Translations under genes and position numbers: made by a program
Part shown: positions 32,728 through 42,318 of the stretch, piece after piece
Position numbering within the stretch: position 1 is the first letter of the stretch
Layout of the letters: each line of letters opens with the position of its first letter
Notes under the pieces: generated by a model
What the model was told of the DNA's origin: nothing
Database searches by the model: none
What the model saw: only the letters and a program-made list of their open reading frames with translations
NCBI GenBank assembly: GCA_948470475.1
Contig: OX419343.1
Coordinates: 15,898,328 to 15,962,327, forward strand
Origin: Galaxea fascicularis
Lineage: Eukaryota; Cnidaria; Anthozoa; Scleractinia; Euphylliidae
Direction: 5' to 3'
DNA: 64,000 nt

Positions 32728-33930
32728 ATGCCGCCGAAGCAGCAGAAGATCAAAAAAACTTCCACAGAAACAGCCGCCTCTTTGACCGTTAGTACGTCGA
32801 ATATTTCTCGCCCCACCATAAGTTCCTCTTCTACATTGACAACTCTCTCAAAATCGCCCTGGAATTTGGCAGCTTCCCAGTTCCCTTCGACTTCGCCAAC
32901 GAAGTCTGATGGTTTAATAGCGTATGTACACCAGTTGTCCCCGTCCAAGCGTAACAAAAGAGATACCATGGACTACTACACGCTGTTATTACAAACTGAC
33001 CAAACTACAGAGCAAGCCCTACTTTATTCTAAAACCAAGAGGCCTTTGCTGCACGAATGTGAAACCAAGCGCACTCCAGTGAAAATACAGAAATTTACGT
33101 ACACCGAAGACGGTGCAAAGATTGTCATAAACGATATGACAAAACTCACGCAGCCCCTTCCCACGGAATATGCGTTTCAATTTCAGCCGCCGAGTGCAAG
33201 CTTATATCCAAAATGCACTGTTCAAGAGATAGAGCAATCATCAGTTAACGACTGGCAGTTAATAAGTTTCTCCAGTAAAGTTTTGCACCGAGGTGATCCT
33301 ACCGTGGTTGGCGTCAAGAAACTCGACCTCGTAGAGAGTACCTTCGCTGATACCACCGGCACAATAACAGTAAGCCTCTGGGGGAATCTGATACCAGTAG
33401 TTGAAACAGGAAAGGTGTATCACATCATTCCAATACAAGTGAGAACCTGGAATGGAGTGAAAAAACTAACCACGACCCCCAGTTCTGTGGTAACAGAAGT
33501 TGTTGATCACCCTGAACTGAATGGTATACCATTACGTGAATCGACCAACAATGACCAAGAGGCAGCAAATGTAGTTATCACTGTGCCCTCCATTCATAGC
33601 GTCTACTCCGTGGAAACGTTTGTTCATTGTATTAACTGTGGACGGCGTTTGATTCACGCAACAGCGGGCAAGTTTGTTCAGTGTCCTAGATGTAATACTT
33701 ACATGAGAACCACCAACTGCTCGACAAAAAAATGTGCTCGAATTGCAGTTCAGTCTGATGATAACCTGCTACATCTTACTGCATTTGAAGATGTTCTTAA
33801 GGAAGCCTGTCCAGATCTGTCTTTGATGTCAGAGGGAACTCTGGCAGAGCTGTTACTGGATATGAACAATGTAACCATCACCTACGACGCCTCCAATCGC
33901 ACGATTAAAAAAATTAGCCTTCAAAAATGA
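32728..33930 (+). CDS. RPA1-like single-stranded DNA-binding protein, intact
   Basis: 400 residues from ATG at 32728 (an in-frame TTG at 32713 is not a likely start). A Ser/Thr-rich N-terminus is followed by an OB-fold region (WQLISFSSKVLHRGDPTVVG, then LVESTFADTTGTITVSLWG) and a C-terminal zinc ribbon (CINCGRRLIHA, CPRCNTYM, C..C). OB fold plus zinc ribbon is the layout of the large RPA subunit, which binds single-stranded DNA in the nucleus. It is a single exon with no break among decayed transposons. It may be host-derived, or carried by a rolling-circle or viral element; the sequence does not decide. Confidence 0.7.
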   Translation: MPPKQQKIKKTSTETAASLTVSTSNISRPTISSSSTLTTLSKSPWNLAASQFPSTSPTKSDGLIAYVHQLSPSKRNKRDTMDYYTLLLQTDQTTEQALLYSKTKRPLLHECETKRTPVKIQKFTYTEDGAKIVINDMTKLTQPLPTEYAFQFQPPSASLYPKCTVQEIEQSSVNDWQLISFSSKVLHRGDPTVVGVKKLDLVESTFADTTGTITVSLWGNLIPVVETGKVYHIIPIQVRTWNGVKKLTTTPSSVVTEVVDHPELNGIPLRESTNNDQEAANVVITVPSIHSVYSVETFVHCINCGRRLIHATAGKFVQCPRCNTYMRTTNCSTKKCARIAVQSDDNLLHLTAFEDVLKEACPDLSLMSEGTLAELLLDMNNVTITYDASNRTIKKISLQK

Positions 33931-34969
33931 GCTGAACTGTTGCTGTTTAATATGTGGCTCCCGGTACAACATTCAGGACCTTACAGAACGTTTATATTTA
34001 TAATCTGACAAAAGAACTTTCGACGCTGCCAACGTCTGTCTTTATTATCGGGGAAAACTCTTGACAGAACTGTTAACTTGGTATGAACAGTGTCTGTGTA
34101 CATGTATTTCAACTGTTACCATTTAATTTGCCAAAAGGGACTTGAACACGTTTATTTCTTATGACATTCAAACATAAGACCTTACGCCAGGAATCAATCT
34201 TGTTGTTGTTGTTAGTTATTTTTGCAGAAAAAGATCTTTCAATGAAGGAACTGTCTATGCTATTACAAGAAACTGGGTGCAACTGTTACTTAGTTTGAAC
34301 AAAGTAAACATCATGTACACCCCCTTCAGTTTCACAATTAAAAATAAGTTGAGTTGTACAGTATTAATCAACTACTTAATTTGCTGGTAGGAATTTAAAA
34401 ACTGCCAACATTTGGATTAATATATAATGAAGCTTTTAACACTTGGATATATAGCTTTCAGGCTATTTACATGTAAAACAAAAAAAAATTCAAACCCTCA
34501 ACTTGCCAACGGCACAGTCCAATTCAGTTTTCATTAAACATTCACATTAATTTTACAAAAATCCTTACCCACAAATAGCTGAGCTAATCAAGGTGGCGAG
34601 GTGGTTTTGCATCACCAAACATTCCACTCTTATTGTACATTGTGAACCAATCAAATTTTAAGAAATTCTCAACACCATCCAATCAAATGATCCCTATTTA
34701 CTGTTCCTGCGTAAACATGTTTCTAATTTGATATTAACCATCACTATCTAGACTATGCACAGCAAAATCTGCAAACAAATGGAATGCTCACTTTCTAAAA
34801 CCCTGCACAATAATCCAATGCATCTCCATCAGTTCACCCTTTTGCTGTCAGTGCAAAGTCAATAACTAGGACACGTTGCTATGCAAGCAAGAATCCCCTT
34901 TTGTACTTGGCAATTTCTTGGTTTTTTGGGGGGTGGGGGGAATTCTTACACTTTTTTTTTTGTTCGCAT
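33931..34969. other. Noncoding, with degenerate echoes of the RPA-like 3' end
   Basis: The last about 80 bases of the RPA-like frame (around 33840-33920) recur in decayed form near 34041-34090 and more clearly at 34275-34360 (gaactgtctatgctattac..., then a stretch translating as VQLLLSLNKVNIMY). The rest shows nothing recognisable. A G-rich run lies at 34922-34940. Confidence 0.5.
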
Positions 34970-35195
34970 GTTTTTCGTCATTTACTACCGGCAATCATCA
35001 ATGAGGTGTCTCAGAGAGACTTTGATTTGTTTTTTAATGGTACAATACAACCATATTTACTGAAAACAACAATTACCGTAAGAAGATACTCATAGCCTTT
35101 ATTCCATTTACTGAATTGTTGCATTTCAACAAGATCTGCAGCCCATATTTCATCAATATGATTTACAATTACACGCTGCCGAGAAAATTTCCTTT
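34970..35195 (-). pseudogene. Polinton-type integrase, N-terminal catalytic part
   Basis: Minus-strand translation gives HIDEIWAADLVEMQQFSKWN, with the first catalytic aspartate in AADLVEM, then GYEYLLTVI and FSKYGCIVPLK, the start of the rve (retroviral integrase) core of Polintons. Similarity fades at about 34970. The remaining DDE residues would be those in the fragment at 14082-14715. It directly follows the PLA2 gene on the same strand. Confidence 0.75.
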
Positions 35196-35196
35196 C

Positions 35197-35745
35197 CTAG
35201 TTTTTCTCGCCAACTCGACGGCTTTTTCCGTTTTTTGAAGCTCCAAGACCTAATTTTTGTTTTGTATTAATTGCATTTCTAGCTAACCAATGCCCCCATT
35301 GTCTTTCTTTATAAAGTATGGCATCAAGAGATTTCACCATTTTGCGATCAGCTTCGTGTTTGCATTTTTTGTCATTTCCACAAACAGTGTAATCAACATC
35401 ATGTTGCATGGCTACAGCATCAGTTTTACCAGTTGGTTGTTGATAACTTTCAAGAATTTCTCGAGTATTTGGATAGTATTTCAATTGTTCATCTAATGGG
35501 TTATATGGGCCTGTATAAATATGACCTGGTAATGTAAATCCTCTTTTTGGTTTTGGTAATTTTCCAATTACTTTATGAATATCAACTCCTTTTCGATATT
35601 GATTTTTTATAAATTTAGTTTTAATAATACCACATTCAGTACATGTACATTTCATCATCAAACGTCCATTTTTTGCTTTATTATATTGTTCACTACCTGG
35701 AACACATTCAGTTTCTTTTCTTCATTTAACACAATATGAATTCAT
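35197..35745 (-). pseudogene. Parvovirus-type phospholipase A2 protein of the provirus
   Basis: The N-terminus holds a CxC..C zinc-ribbon-like leader (MKCTCTECGIIKTKF); the rest is a secreted-type PLA2 domain as in parvovirus VP1: calcium-loop motif YTGPYNPLD and the catalytic histidine-aspartate pair in AVAMQHDVDYTVC, with CKHEADRKM after it. In parvoviruses the domain breaches endosomal membrane during entry; PLA2 proteins are also reported in some Polinton/adinto-type viruses. One nonsense codon lies near 35724, in the leader. The domain itself reads open. Confidence 0.8.
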
Positions 35746-35787
35746 TATATGTTATTAATTACATATTTTGTGGATGTACCCTCATCT

Positions 35788-36158
35788 TTTTGGTGTTAGG
35801 TATACTCCAAGTTGTGCTCGAGGGGCACCTGTTTTTGTATCATTACCTTGTCTATAATAATCAACATTATCTTTGATTCCTTTAAATGCTTGGCCAGCTA
35901 AAGTTTTCCAAAAGCAGCAAAACTAGGGGCAGGTGTCATGAAATTAGATAAGACAGAAGCAATTTTATCAACTGTAGAAGGGCCTCTGTTTCTTGCTAGA
36001 GCACAACCTTCTTGACTTTTTACAAATTTTGTTTTAGTTAAACCACATTCAGGACATTTGCATTTCATTATCAAGCGTCCCTTTTTTGTTTTAACATATT
36101 GTTCACTTCCCTGAACACATTCAGTTTGTTTTCTTTGTTTTATGCAATATGATTTCAT
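35788..36158 (-). pseudogene. Zinc-ribbon protein, paralogue of the PLA2-gene leader
   Basis: It starts MKSYCIKQRKQTECV and has MKCKCPECGLTKTKF, closely matching the start of the PLA2 gene. After that it diverges: a hydrophobic SVLSNFMTPAPSFAAFG stretch, then, after a one-base shift near 35905, a polar tail ending near 35788. The shared leader implies a gene duplication. No function known to me; cysteine spacing suggests zinc binding. Confidence 0.6.
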
Positions 36159-36170
36159 TATATATATAAT

Positions 36171-36627
36171 TTACATATTTTTGAAATAATTCTTTATGAA
36201 TATTTCATTATAATTAACATCATTAATACTAAATCTTTTTAAAATAGTATAATAATTTTCACCTAGTGACCATCGATGAAGAAAATATATACAATATCTA
36301 CATAAAACACTGTAAATATTTTGATAAGATATGTTATTGTATATTACTTTCATTTTATCTTTTTTAGCTCTATTTTCATATTCTCGAGGAAAATGCACAC
36401 CAAATGAATCAAAATACCATAATGTTTTTTTATTATTTATTGCTGGGGCCCAACATGTCCAATGAGTTCCTTGATTTTCAATTTCATCAAGATTAATAAT
36501 ACAAGGTAAATGATGTTTAGACATATATTCATTACTACTGCAAAATTCCTTTATTTGGAATATGTAAATAATTACACCAATTTTGAAGATCAAGGTTTGA
36601 CAATGGTTTATTTTCAAACTTAATCAT
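36171..36627 (-). pseudogene. Adenain-like (Ulp1-fold) cysteine protease of the provirus
   Basis: Capsid maturation protease type. N-terminal LDLQNWCNYLHIPNKG, then a shift near 36540, the catalytic histidine in NQGTHWTCW, acidic partner in YFDSFGVHFP, and the Gln/Cys pair in YQNIYSVLCRYCIYFL near the C-terminus. The order H-D-Q-C and the WYFDSFG block match Polinton and adenovirus proteases. The spacing in LCRYC is one residue shorter than I would expect. One frameshift makes it inactive. Confidence 0.8.
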
Positions 36628-36641
36628 ATTTCTTTTCAGAA

Positions 36642-37140
36642 TCTTCCAACAAAAGGAGGAGGATTATAAGGCATCATCATTCCAGGTCTTGGAGAGACCA
36701 TTAAACCTCTTCCTCGATAACCAGATGGTATTGCGGGTACACTAATACCTTTACCTTTTTTTTACCACAAACTTTGTTGTAACCATAAGTTCCTAAAGAT
36801 GTAAATGCGCTTGCAGCTAATGCCTTTACTGCTTTCCAAGCATATTTTGCAAGGGTGCTCGCCACACCACTACCTTGTGTAACAACTTTTCTAATTTTTG
36901 TTTGACATATTTTAATATCTGACCCAACCCCAGTAGCCACTGCTTTTCTTAATTTATTAATTTGTGTTTTTGTAAGCATCAGCTCATGTGGACCATTTAA
37001 TTCATTATGAGCAAGTCTTATTGTTATTGCTGAATTATTTTTAACAGCTTTTGCTAATTTTTCTAATTGATTTTGACTTAAATTAACTTTATGCGGAAAA
37101 TGTTTTGTTATTAATTGTATATAGTATATGTTATATAGTT
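36642..37140 (-). pseudogene. Membrane-active-type late protein of the provirus (PX-like)
   Basis: A basic N-terminal part (LSQNQLEKLAKAVKNN, GPHELMLTKTQINKL) is followed by an Ala-rich hydrophobic helix (KAVKALAASAFTSLGTYG) and a Gly/Pro-rich tail reached after a slip in the A run near 36760. This matches a small late protein common in cnidarian Polintons as I remember it, possibly comparable to adenovirus pVI/pX. It lies between the major capsid and protease genes. Function is inference. Confidence 0.55.
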
Positions 37141-38275
37141 TTATGCTTTAATAAGTAATTTACCACTACTTGTATATAATTCTATTTCTTTTTCATGTAA
37201 AATCAATACATTTAGAGAGTACGGATTTGGTGGTGCATTTCCTCCTAACCTGTATCTGAAAGTTAATGATACAACAGAATTTTTTATGTCTTCGTCTTGG
37301 TTTCTAAGATCAAAATAAAGAATACCGAATAATTTTTAAAAATTATCACGATTAATTAAAGAACCGGATAAAAAGTCATTATAACCATGATTGTATTTCA
37401 TCAGTCTTTGGTATAGGCGACTTTCTTCTTGCACGGTTAATTGTAATTGTGGATAATAAATTGAATTATTAATTTCCCATTGTGCACAAGTAAATTTTGA
37501 GTCTGCGGCACTTTGTATTGCCATTGTATCAAATATGTAAACATTATTTAGTTGGGTATTGTAACCAGCATTATTAACAGTCCATATAAAAACATGACGG
37601 GGTCTCCTCATAGCTGTTGAAATTCTAAAAAATGTATTTGTAGCTGTTGTTTGAGTACTTTCTATGTATTCTCTGAGATAAGGTCAAGTTTTTGGTTTCA
37701 AATAATCATTCAAATACATTTGCATTCCTTTCCCATGAAATATTAACTTAGGGCACCAAAGTCGGACTTTTGTTATTATCACACGCCCTATTATTGGATT
37801 CTAGATCTAATTGGATCTCCATTTTCATATTAGGATGAATATTATGTTTGAATGCGGCAAAATATGAATAAAGTTACAAAGGTACATTCATTTGGACAGT
37901 TGCTCCACCATCCGTTTTTCTTTTTTCTTGCTGCGAACCCTGCATTATAAGTATCTGCTGTAGCAGGATCTGGTTGAGCTTCGCCGGTATTTTGATCAAG
38001 ATAAAAAAACTGATCAGTACCTACTGAATCAACATATTTTTTGGTGAAATTTAAAAGTGCTAATATATTTGAAGATTCATTAGCTCTTGAGTTATCATAA
38101 ACAGTGATACCGTTACATTGTACCCGTATTTTTTTGATAAATGTATGACCGTTAGTTGTTGTGCAGCGATTTGCTGCTTGAACATCATTAGGTACATAGT
38201 TTGCACCATCAGCTTTTTTATTTAATTTAAATTCTACTTTAACATAAGCATTATACCAAACAATTGGATTACCTT

Positions 38276-38542
38276 TGTAATAGAGTGAACTAGGACTTGT
38301 GTGACTGGTGAATTGCGTGACGATATAGCCATCCGGTTAAGGAATTTTTGATTTTGCAACTTTAGTTTTTGTAATTGGAGCTCTGTTTTAGAGGGTTTTG
38401 GGTGACAGTTGTGTGTAATGAGTTTTGTTCTCTCTCGTGTGCTTCGAGCCGTGCGAACTGTAAAGCCCATTTACAGTGAATAAACGCCGTTGGTTTGTTG
38501 AGAAAATTGCAGATTTGTGGTTGGTATTTACCCACTGCTACA
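38276..38542 (+). repeat. 5' LTR
   Basis: Starts TGTAATAGAG, ends ctgctaca. Near its 3' part a perfect 7-bp hairpin (CTGTAAA/TTTACAG) directly precedes AATAAA, likely the polyadenylation signal region. Lacks the 8 extra bases seen near the end of the 3' LTR. Confidence 0.93.
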
Positions 38543-38546
38543 TCTT

Positions 38547-38556
38547 TGGCGCCCGA
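38547..38556 (+). promoter_or_regulatory. tRNA primer-binding site
   Basis: TGGCGCCCGA four bases after the 5' LTR. The TGGCGCC start is the form complementary to a tRNA 3' end, as used to prime minus-strand DNA synthesis. Confidence 0.8.
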
Positions 38557-38595
38557 TAAGAAGACTGAAGAACCCATTTATTGAAATAACATACC

Positions 38596-39165
38596 ATGGA
38601 GCTTTCCGCGGATGAAAAATACAAAGTAGAAAAGAATCGTGTGGTGAAGATCCTTGCAGCAAAGGAGGGACCAATGGAGATAGCGGAACTTGATGACGAG
38701 TACAAGAAAACCTACAAGGACGAAGCTTGCAATAGCGTAGATGTCGATCTCAGTGTTTCAACCCTAAGTCCTGAGCAGGTTGACCAAGTCAAGGATGTAC
38801 TGACTCACATGTCATATGTGTTTTCCAAGGGCAGTAAAGACCTGGGTAATACCACTGAGATCGCTCATGAGATCCGGTTGACAGATGACATCCCGATAAG
38901 AGATCCTTACAGAAGAGTACCTCCGGCACAGTTCGACGAGTTTAGAGTAGCTGTCCAAGACCTGTTGGAAGCGGGAGTCATAAGGGAGTCCAAAAGCCCT
39001 TATGCTTCACCGGTCGTGTTAGTCCGGAAGAAGGACGGCGGACTACGGGTATGTGTTGACTTTCGCAAACTCAACGCCAAGACAGTAAAGGATGCCTACC
39101 CAATCCCCAGGATCGCTGAGATGCTTATGGTTGTTCCAGCGAGGCCTTTCAAGCTATTTGCCAGT
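38596..39165 (+). pseudogene. Gypsy pol: N-terminal part of reverse transcriptase
   Basis: The frame begins just after the primer-binding site. The leader ([20 protein letters not shown]) is followed by an RT fingers region: [53 protein letters not shown]. It stops short of motif A and the YxDD box; at about 39150 the sequence jumps to the linker before the integrase, in another frame. The gag gene is absent. Confidence 0.85.
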
Positions 39166-41125
39166 ACCACCAGGTGCTGGAGCCATTCAATGCTGACGAC
39201 ATTCCTCTCCCAGCAGTAGAGGCAATCAGCATGTCATCCCAGACAGTGGACCACACCCTCTTTGGTGGCTCAGGAAGCAGTCTCCCAGTGGATTGGTCAA
39301 ATCTCCAACAGAAGGAATCAGTCATCAGTCGTGTCCTAAACATCCTACACAGGACCCAGTCACTTGACCAACTCAAGTCGGAGAACCCAGAGCTTACTTG
39401 GATGTTCAGAGAGAGGAGTCGCTTGGTGTGGAAGGATGGAGTATTGTACCGACAACGTACTGTGGACGATGGAAAGAACCTTCAGTTGGTTATCCCAAAG
39501 TTAATGAAACCTCATGTGCTACAAGGTTTCCACAATGAACTTGGTCATCTCGGCCAAGATAAAACCCTTGACATCATCCACCAGCGATTCTGTTGGCCTG
39601 GTATGGAGAAAGATGTGGACAGGTACATAGAAAACTGCGAGAGGTGCATCAAGAGGAAATCTCCAGACCCACCGAGGGCACCACTGGTCCCAATCCTCGC
39701 CAAGGAACCAACGGCGCTGCTGGCCATCGACTTCCTATCGTTAGAGAAGGGAAAAGGTGGTTTCCAGCATGTGCTTGTGGTAACTGATAGCTTCACGAAG
39801 TACTCCTGGGCATTCCCTACCCATAACCAACAGGCCCCCACCATAGCCAAGTTGCTCTGGGAGAAGATCCTGGTGAATTTTGGGTTCCCTCAACACTTAC
39901 ACTCTGATCAGGGACGTGACTTCGAGTCCAGAATCATCAGAGATTTATGCAAAATGGCTGGAATTGAGAAGACTAGAAGAACCCCGTACCATCCACAAGG
40001 GAATGGCCAGACAGAGCGGTTTAATCGAACACTTCTGGGCATGCTTGGTACCTTGGATGCCGATAAGAAGAATGACTGGCCAGAGTATGTACTGCCACTG
40101 GTCCATGCCTACAATTGCACAAGACACTCGTCCACAGGGTACCCCCCTATTTCCTCATGTTTGGTCGTACTCCACGCCTTCCGATCAATGTTAGCTTAGG
40201 AGTAACCTTTGACCATGGTGGGACTCAGCCATACACGGTATATGCAGAGACCTTGCGCACTCGTCTCCAGCATGCACATGACTTGGCAGCCCAGAATGCA
40301 AGAAAGAAGGCAGAGTCTCACAAGAAAAGATATGATCTGCAGACCTCCCCTGGTGTTCTCCTTCCTGGTGACTGTGTACTAGTACGGAACCTTAGCCCAT
40401 GAGGAAAGAATAAGCTCAAGGACCGGTGGGAAGACATACCTTACCTAGTGTCAGGCCATGTTGGAGACCTACCTGTCTATGTGGTACAGCAAGAGGGTAC
40501 TGGAAAGAAGCGCACACTCCATCACAATCTGCTCCTTCCATACCATGTCCCGCACGAGACCTCACCCACTACTGTCGCAACAGGCAAGGATTCAGGACCA
40601 AGAAACCTGCTTCCAGACACCACCCATTCGGCTGATGTTGATTATAATGGAGGTCACGAGGAGTTGGAGCCTATTGTTTTAGTCACCCCAGAGGACAGTG
40701 TTCTTGACCCTGGTGCTTCGCCCTTTGTTCCTGTCACTGAGGAAGACCAACCTTTGGAGGACCCACTTCCAGAGCATGTCCCCACACATGCAACGGAAGA
40801 CCCTGGCTCTGATCCTCCAGAGGACAGCCTTGGCCCTGGTGCTTCGCCCTTTGTTCCTGTCACTGTGGAAGACCAACCTTTGCAGGACCCACTTCCAGAG
40901 GATGTCCCTACTCATGCAGCGGAAGATCCGGGGTCTGACCCTCCAGAGGATGTCTTACCTACTGGTGATGAGAATGCAGGCGTAACGGATGATGCAGAAC
41001 CTGTAGGACCAGTAGCAGGCATAACCACACGTTCTGGGCGTGTGATACACCCCCCGGATCGCCTTATCTCGAATTCTGTATGGGCGCAAGTGCGAAGTGT
41101 TCTCCGAGCATGGCTGGGTGATTAA
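39165..41125 (+). pseudogene. Gypsy pol: integrase and C-terminal tail
   Basis: Zinc-binding HHCC (HNELGHLGQD...CERCIKRK), then the DDE core with AIDFLSL, HSDQGRDFES and ERFNRTLLGML in order. A one-base break near 40140 moves it to the frame at 40115-40402 (MFGRTPRLPI), a TGA stops it at 40400, then the third frame (40448-41125) carries the chromo-like barrel (YLVSGHVGDLPVYVVQQ), a Pro/Asp-rich tail with a 126-base tandem repeat and TTRSGRVIHPP. Clearly inactive. Confidence 0.85.
40695..40950 (+). repeat. 126-bp coding tandem duplication in Gypsy pol tail
   Basis: Two units of 126 bases (for example tggtgcttcgccctttgttc at 40711 and 40837) encode GASPFVPVT.EDQPL.DPLPE.VPTHA. A third partial unit begins after it. 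126 is a multiple of three, so the frame is kept. Confidence 0.85.
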
Positions 41126-41171
41126 TTTTACCACCCGGGAATTTGCTAAACTTCGGGATGAAGTTCCTCCT

Positions 41172-41183
41172 AGGGGGAAAATG
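41172..41183 (+). promoter_or_regulatory. Polypurine tract
   Basis: AGGGGGAAAATG directly before the 3' LTR, the primer for plus-strand DNA synthesis. Confidence 0.8.
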
Positions 41184-41458
41184 TGTAATAGAGTGAACTA
41201 GGACTTGTGTGACTGGTGAATTGCGTGACAATATAGCCATCTGGTTAAGGAATTTTTGATTTTGCAACTTTAGTTTTTGTAATTGGAGCTCTGTTTTAGA
41301 GGGTTTTGGGTGACAGTTGTGTGTAATGAGTTTTGTTCTCTCTCGTGTGCTTCGAGCCGTGCGAACTGTAAAGCCCATTTACAGTGAATAAACGCCGTTG
41401 GTTTGTTGAGAAAATTGCAGATTTGTGGTTGGTATTCCTTTATTTACCCACTGCTACA
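41184..41458 (+). repeat. 3' LTR
   Basis: Nearly identical to 38276-38542, apart from about two substitutions and an 8-base insertion (tcctttat-like) shortly before its end. The low divergence dates the insertion as young. Confidence 0.93.
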
Positions 41459-41560
41459 CCTTCACTACTATTATTAACAACAAAAATGTAATTATCTGTT
41501 CTTTGTTCTACCGCATTAGCGATAACAGTGTTTAAAGAAACTTGTAAATCACAATATGCA

Positions 41561-41943
41561 ACCTAGATCGTATACCAAGACCTACGGAGATAGAGCATTT
41601 GCTGTTCCTGCACCAAGAGAATGGAATCTACTACCCTATGAAATTCGAAGTCCAACACCATCTCAAGTTTTAAAAGATCACTTAAGACGTACTTGTTTAC
41701 TAAATTTAGTAATAATAGATCACTGGTTTTTTTTTATAGATTTGTGTATATGCGTTAGTTTTAATTTTTTCCACTTTTAATCACGGTTTGATAGTTGCTT
41801 TAGTTTTTGAATTGTAAGTATATTACGATATGATTGTAAATTTGTAAATACTTATTTTTATTGTTGTTTTACATTATTGTAAAGCGCCTTGAGCATAGGA
41901 GAAGAGCGCTATAGAAACAAAGTTATTTGTTATTTTATTTATT
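41561..41943 (+). mobile_element. 5'-truncated CR1/L2-like LINE in the capsid gene
   Basis: 383 bases: the last codons of a non-LTR RT (RSYTKTYGDRAFAVPAPREW, stop near 41780) and a 3' UTR ending tgtaaagcgccttgagc...gcgctatagaaacaaag. Flanked by a 6-base target duplication TATGCA (41555-41560, 41944-41949). Same family as 18928-19543. It interrupts the first codons of the major capsid gene. Confidence 0.88.
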
Positions 41944-42048
41944 TATGCATATTCATAACGTTTGACTAAAGAAGAGCTTCTAAAATTACCGTTCATTATA
42001 TATTATAATTAGATAAAATCATTATAAATATTTCTAATATATTGGTAA

Positions 42049-42307
42049 TTATTTTTGTTGTTTTGATTTTGATTTTTTGATAATTTGACCTCCTTTTACT
42101 ACATCTGTTTTTTTTAGAGAATTATATATATTTTTTCTCTAACCATTTTTTTCACCATTTTTTCAGCACCTTTTTGAACAATTTTTTAAACTGCTTTTCA
42201 TGTTACTTTTTGAAATATTTTAGAGGCCATATCCCCCAAAAAGCCCCCCCCCCCCCGTAAATATATTCTCTAGTATCGGAATCTCTTTCACATCTAATTA
42301 CTTCCAT
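42049..42307 (-). pseudogene. Small basic structural-region protein of the provirus
   Basis: From ATG at 42307: MEVIRCERDSDTREYIYG, a glycine-rich stretch encoded by a run of 13 C on the plus strand (42244-42256), then a Lys-rich amphipathic part (IVQKGAEKMVKKMVREKIY). The homopolymer and a neighbouring site disturb the frame. Position, between penton and major capsid, and basic amphipathic character resemble small membrane-active or core proteins of adeno-like viruses. Not named. Confidence 0.45.
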
Positions 42308-42318
42308 TATATATTAAG

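Larger units (their letters stand above)
38276..41458 (+). mobile_element. Gypsy-like LTR retrotransposon, internally deleted
   Basis: LTRs at 38276-38542 (267 bp) and 41184-41458 (275 bp) begin TG and end CA and differ by a few substitutions and an 8-base indel, so insertion is recent. A 4-base target duplication CCTT flanks it (38272-38275, 41459-41462). A primer-binding site and polypurine tract are present. It lacks gag, most of RT and all of RNase H, so it needed proteins from a full copy to move. Inserted in the major capsid gene of the provirus. Confidence 0.92.
37141..41996 (-). pseudogene. Hexon-like major capsid protein gene, split by two retroelements
   Basis: The gene starts at ATG 41996 and ends at the stop 37143-37141. 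Coding pieces: 41996-41944, 41560-41459 and 38275-37141. A LINE (41561-41943) and a Gypsy-like element (38276-41458) separate them, both with target-site duplications. The reading frame is consistent on either side of each insertion. Recognisable blocks: VKVEFKLNKKADGANY, FIKKIRVQCNGI, and in the C-terminal part RPRHVFIWTVNNAGYN and FTCAQWEINN, fitting the double-jelly-roll capsid protein of Polintons. Further frameshifts lie in 37141-37960. Confidence 0.75.

Noticed and set aside
35197..35745. Endogenous parvovirus
   Set aside because: The PLA2 motif is parvovirus-like, but the neighbours (integrase, adenain-like protease, hexon-like and penton-like capsid genes) are those of a Polinton; no parvovirus NS1 or capsid sequence was seen.
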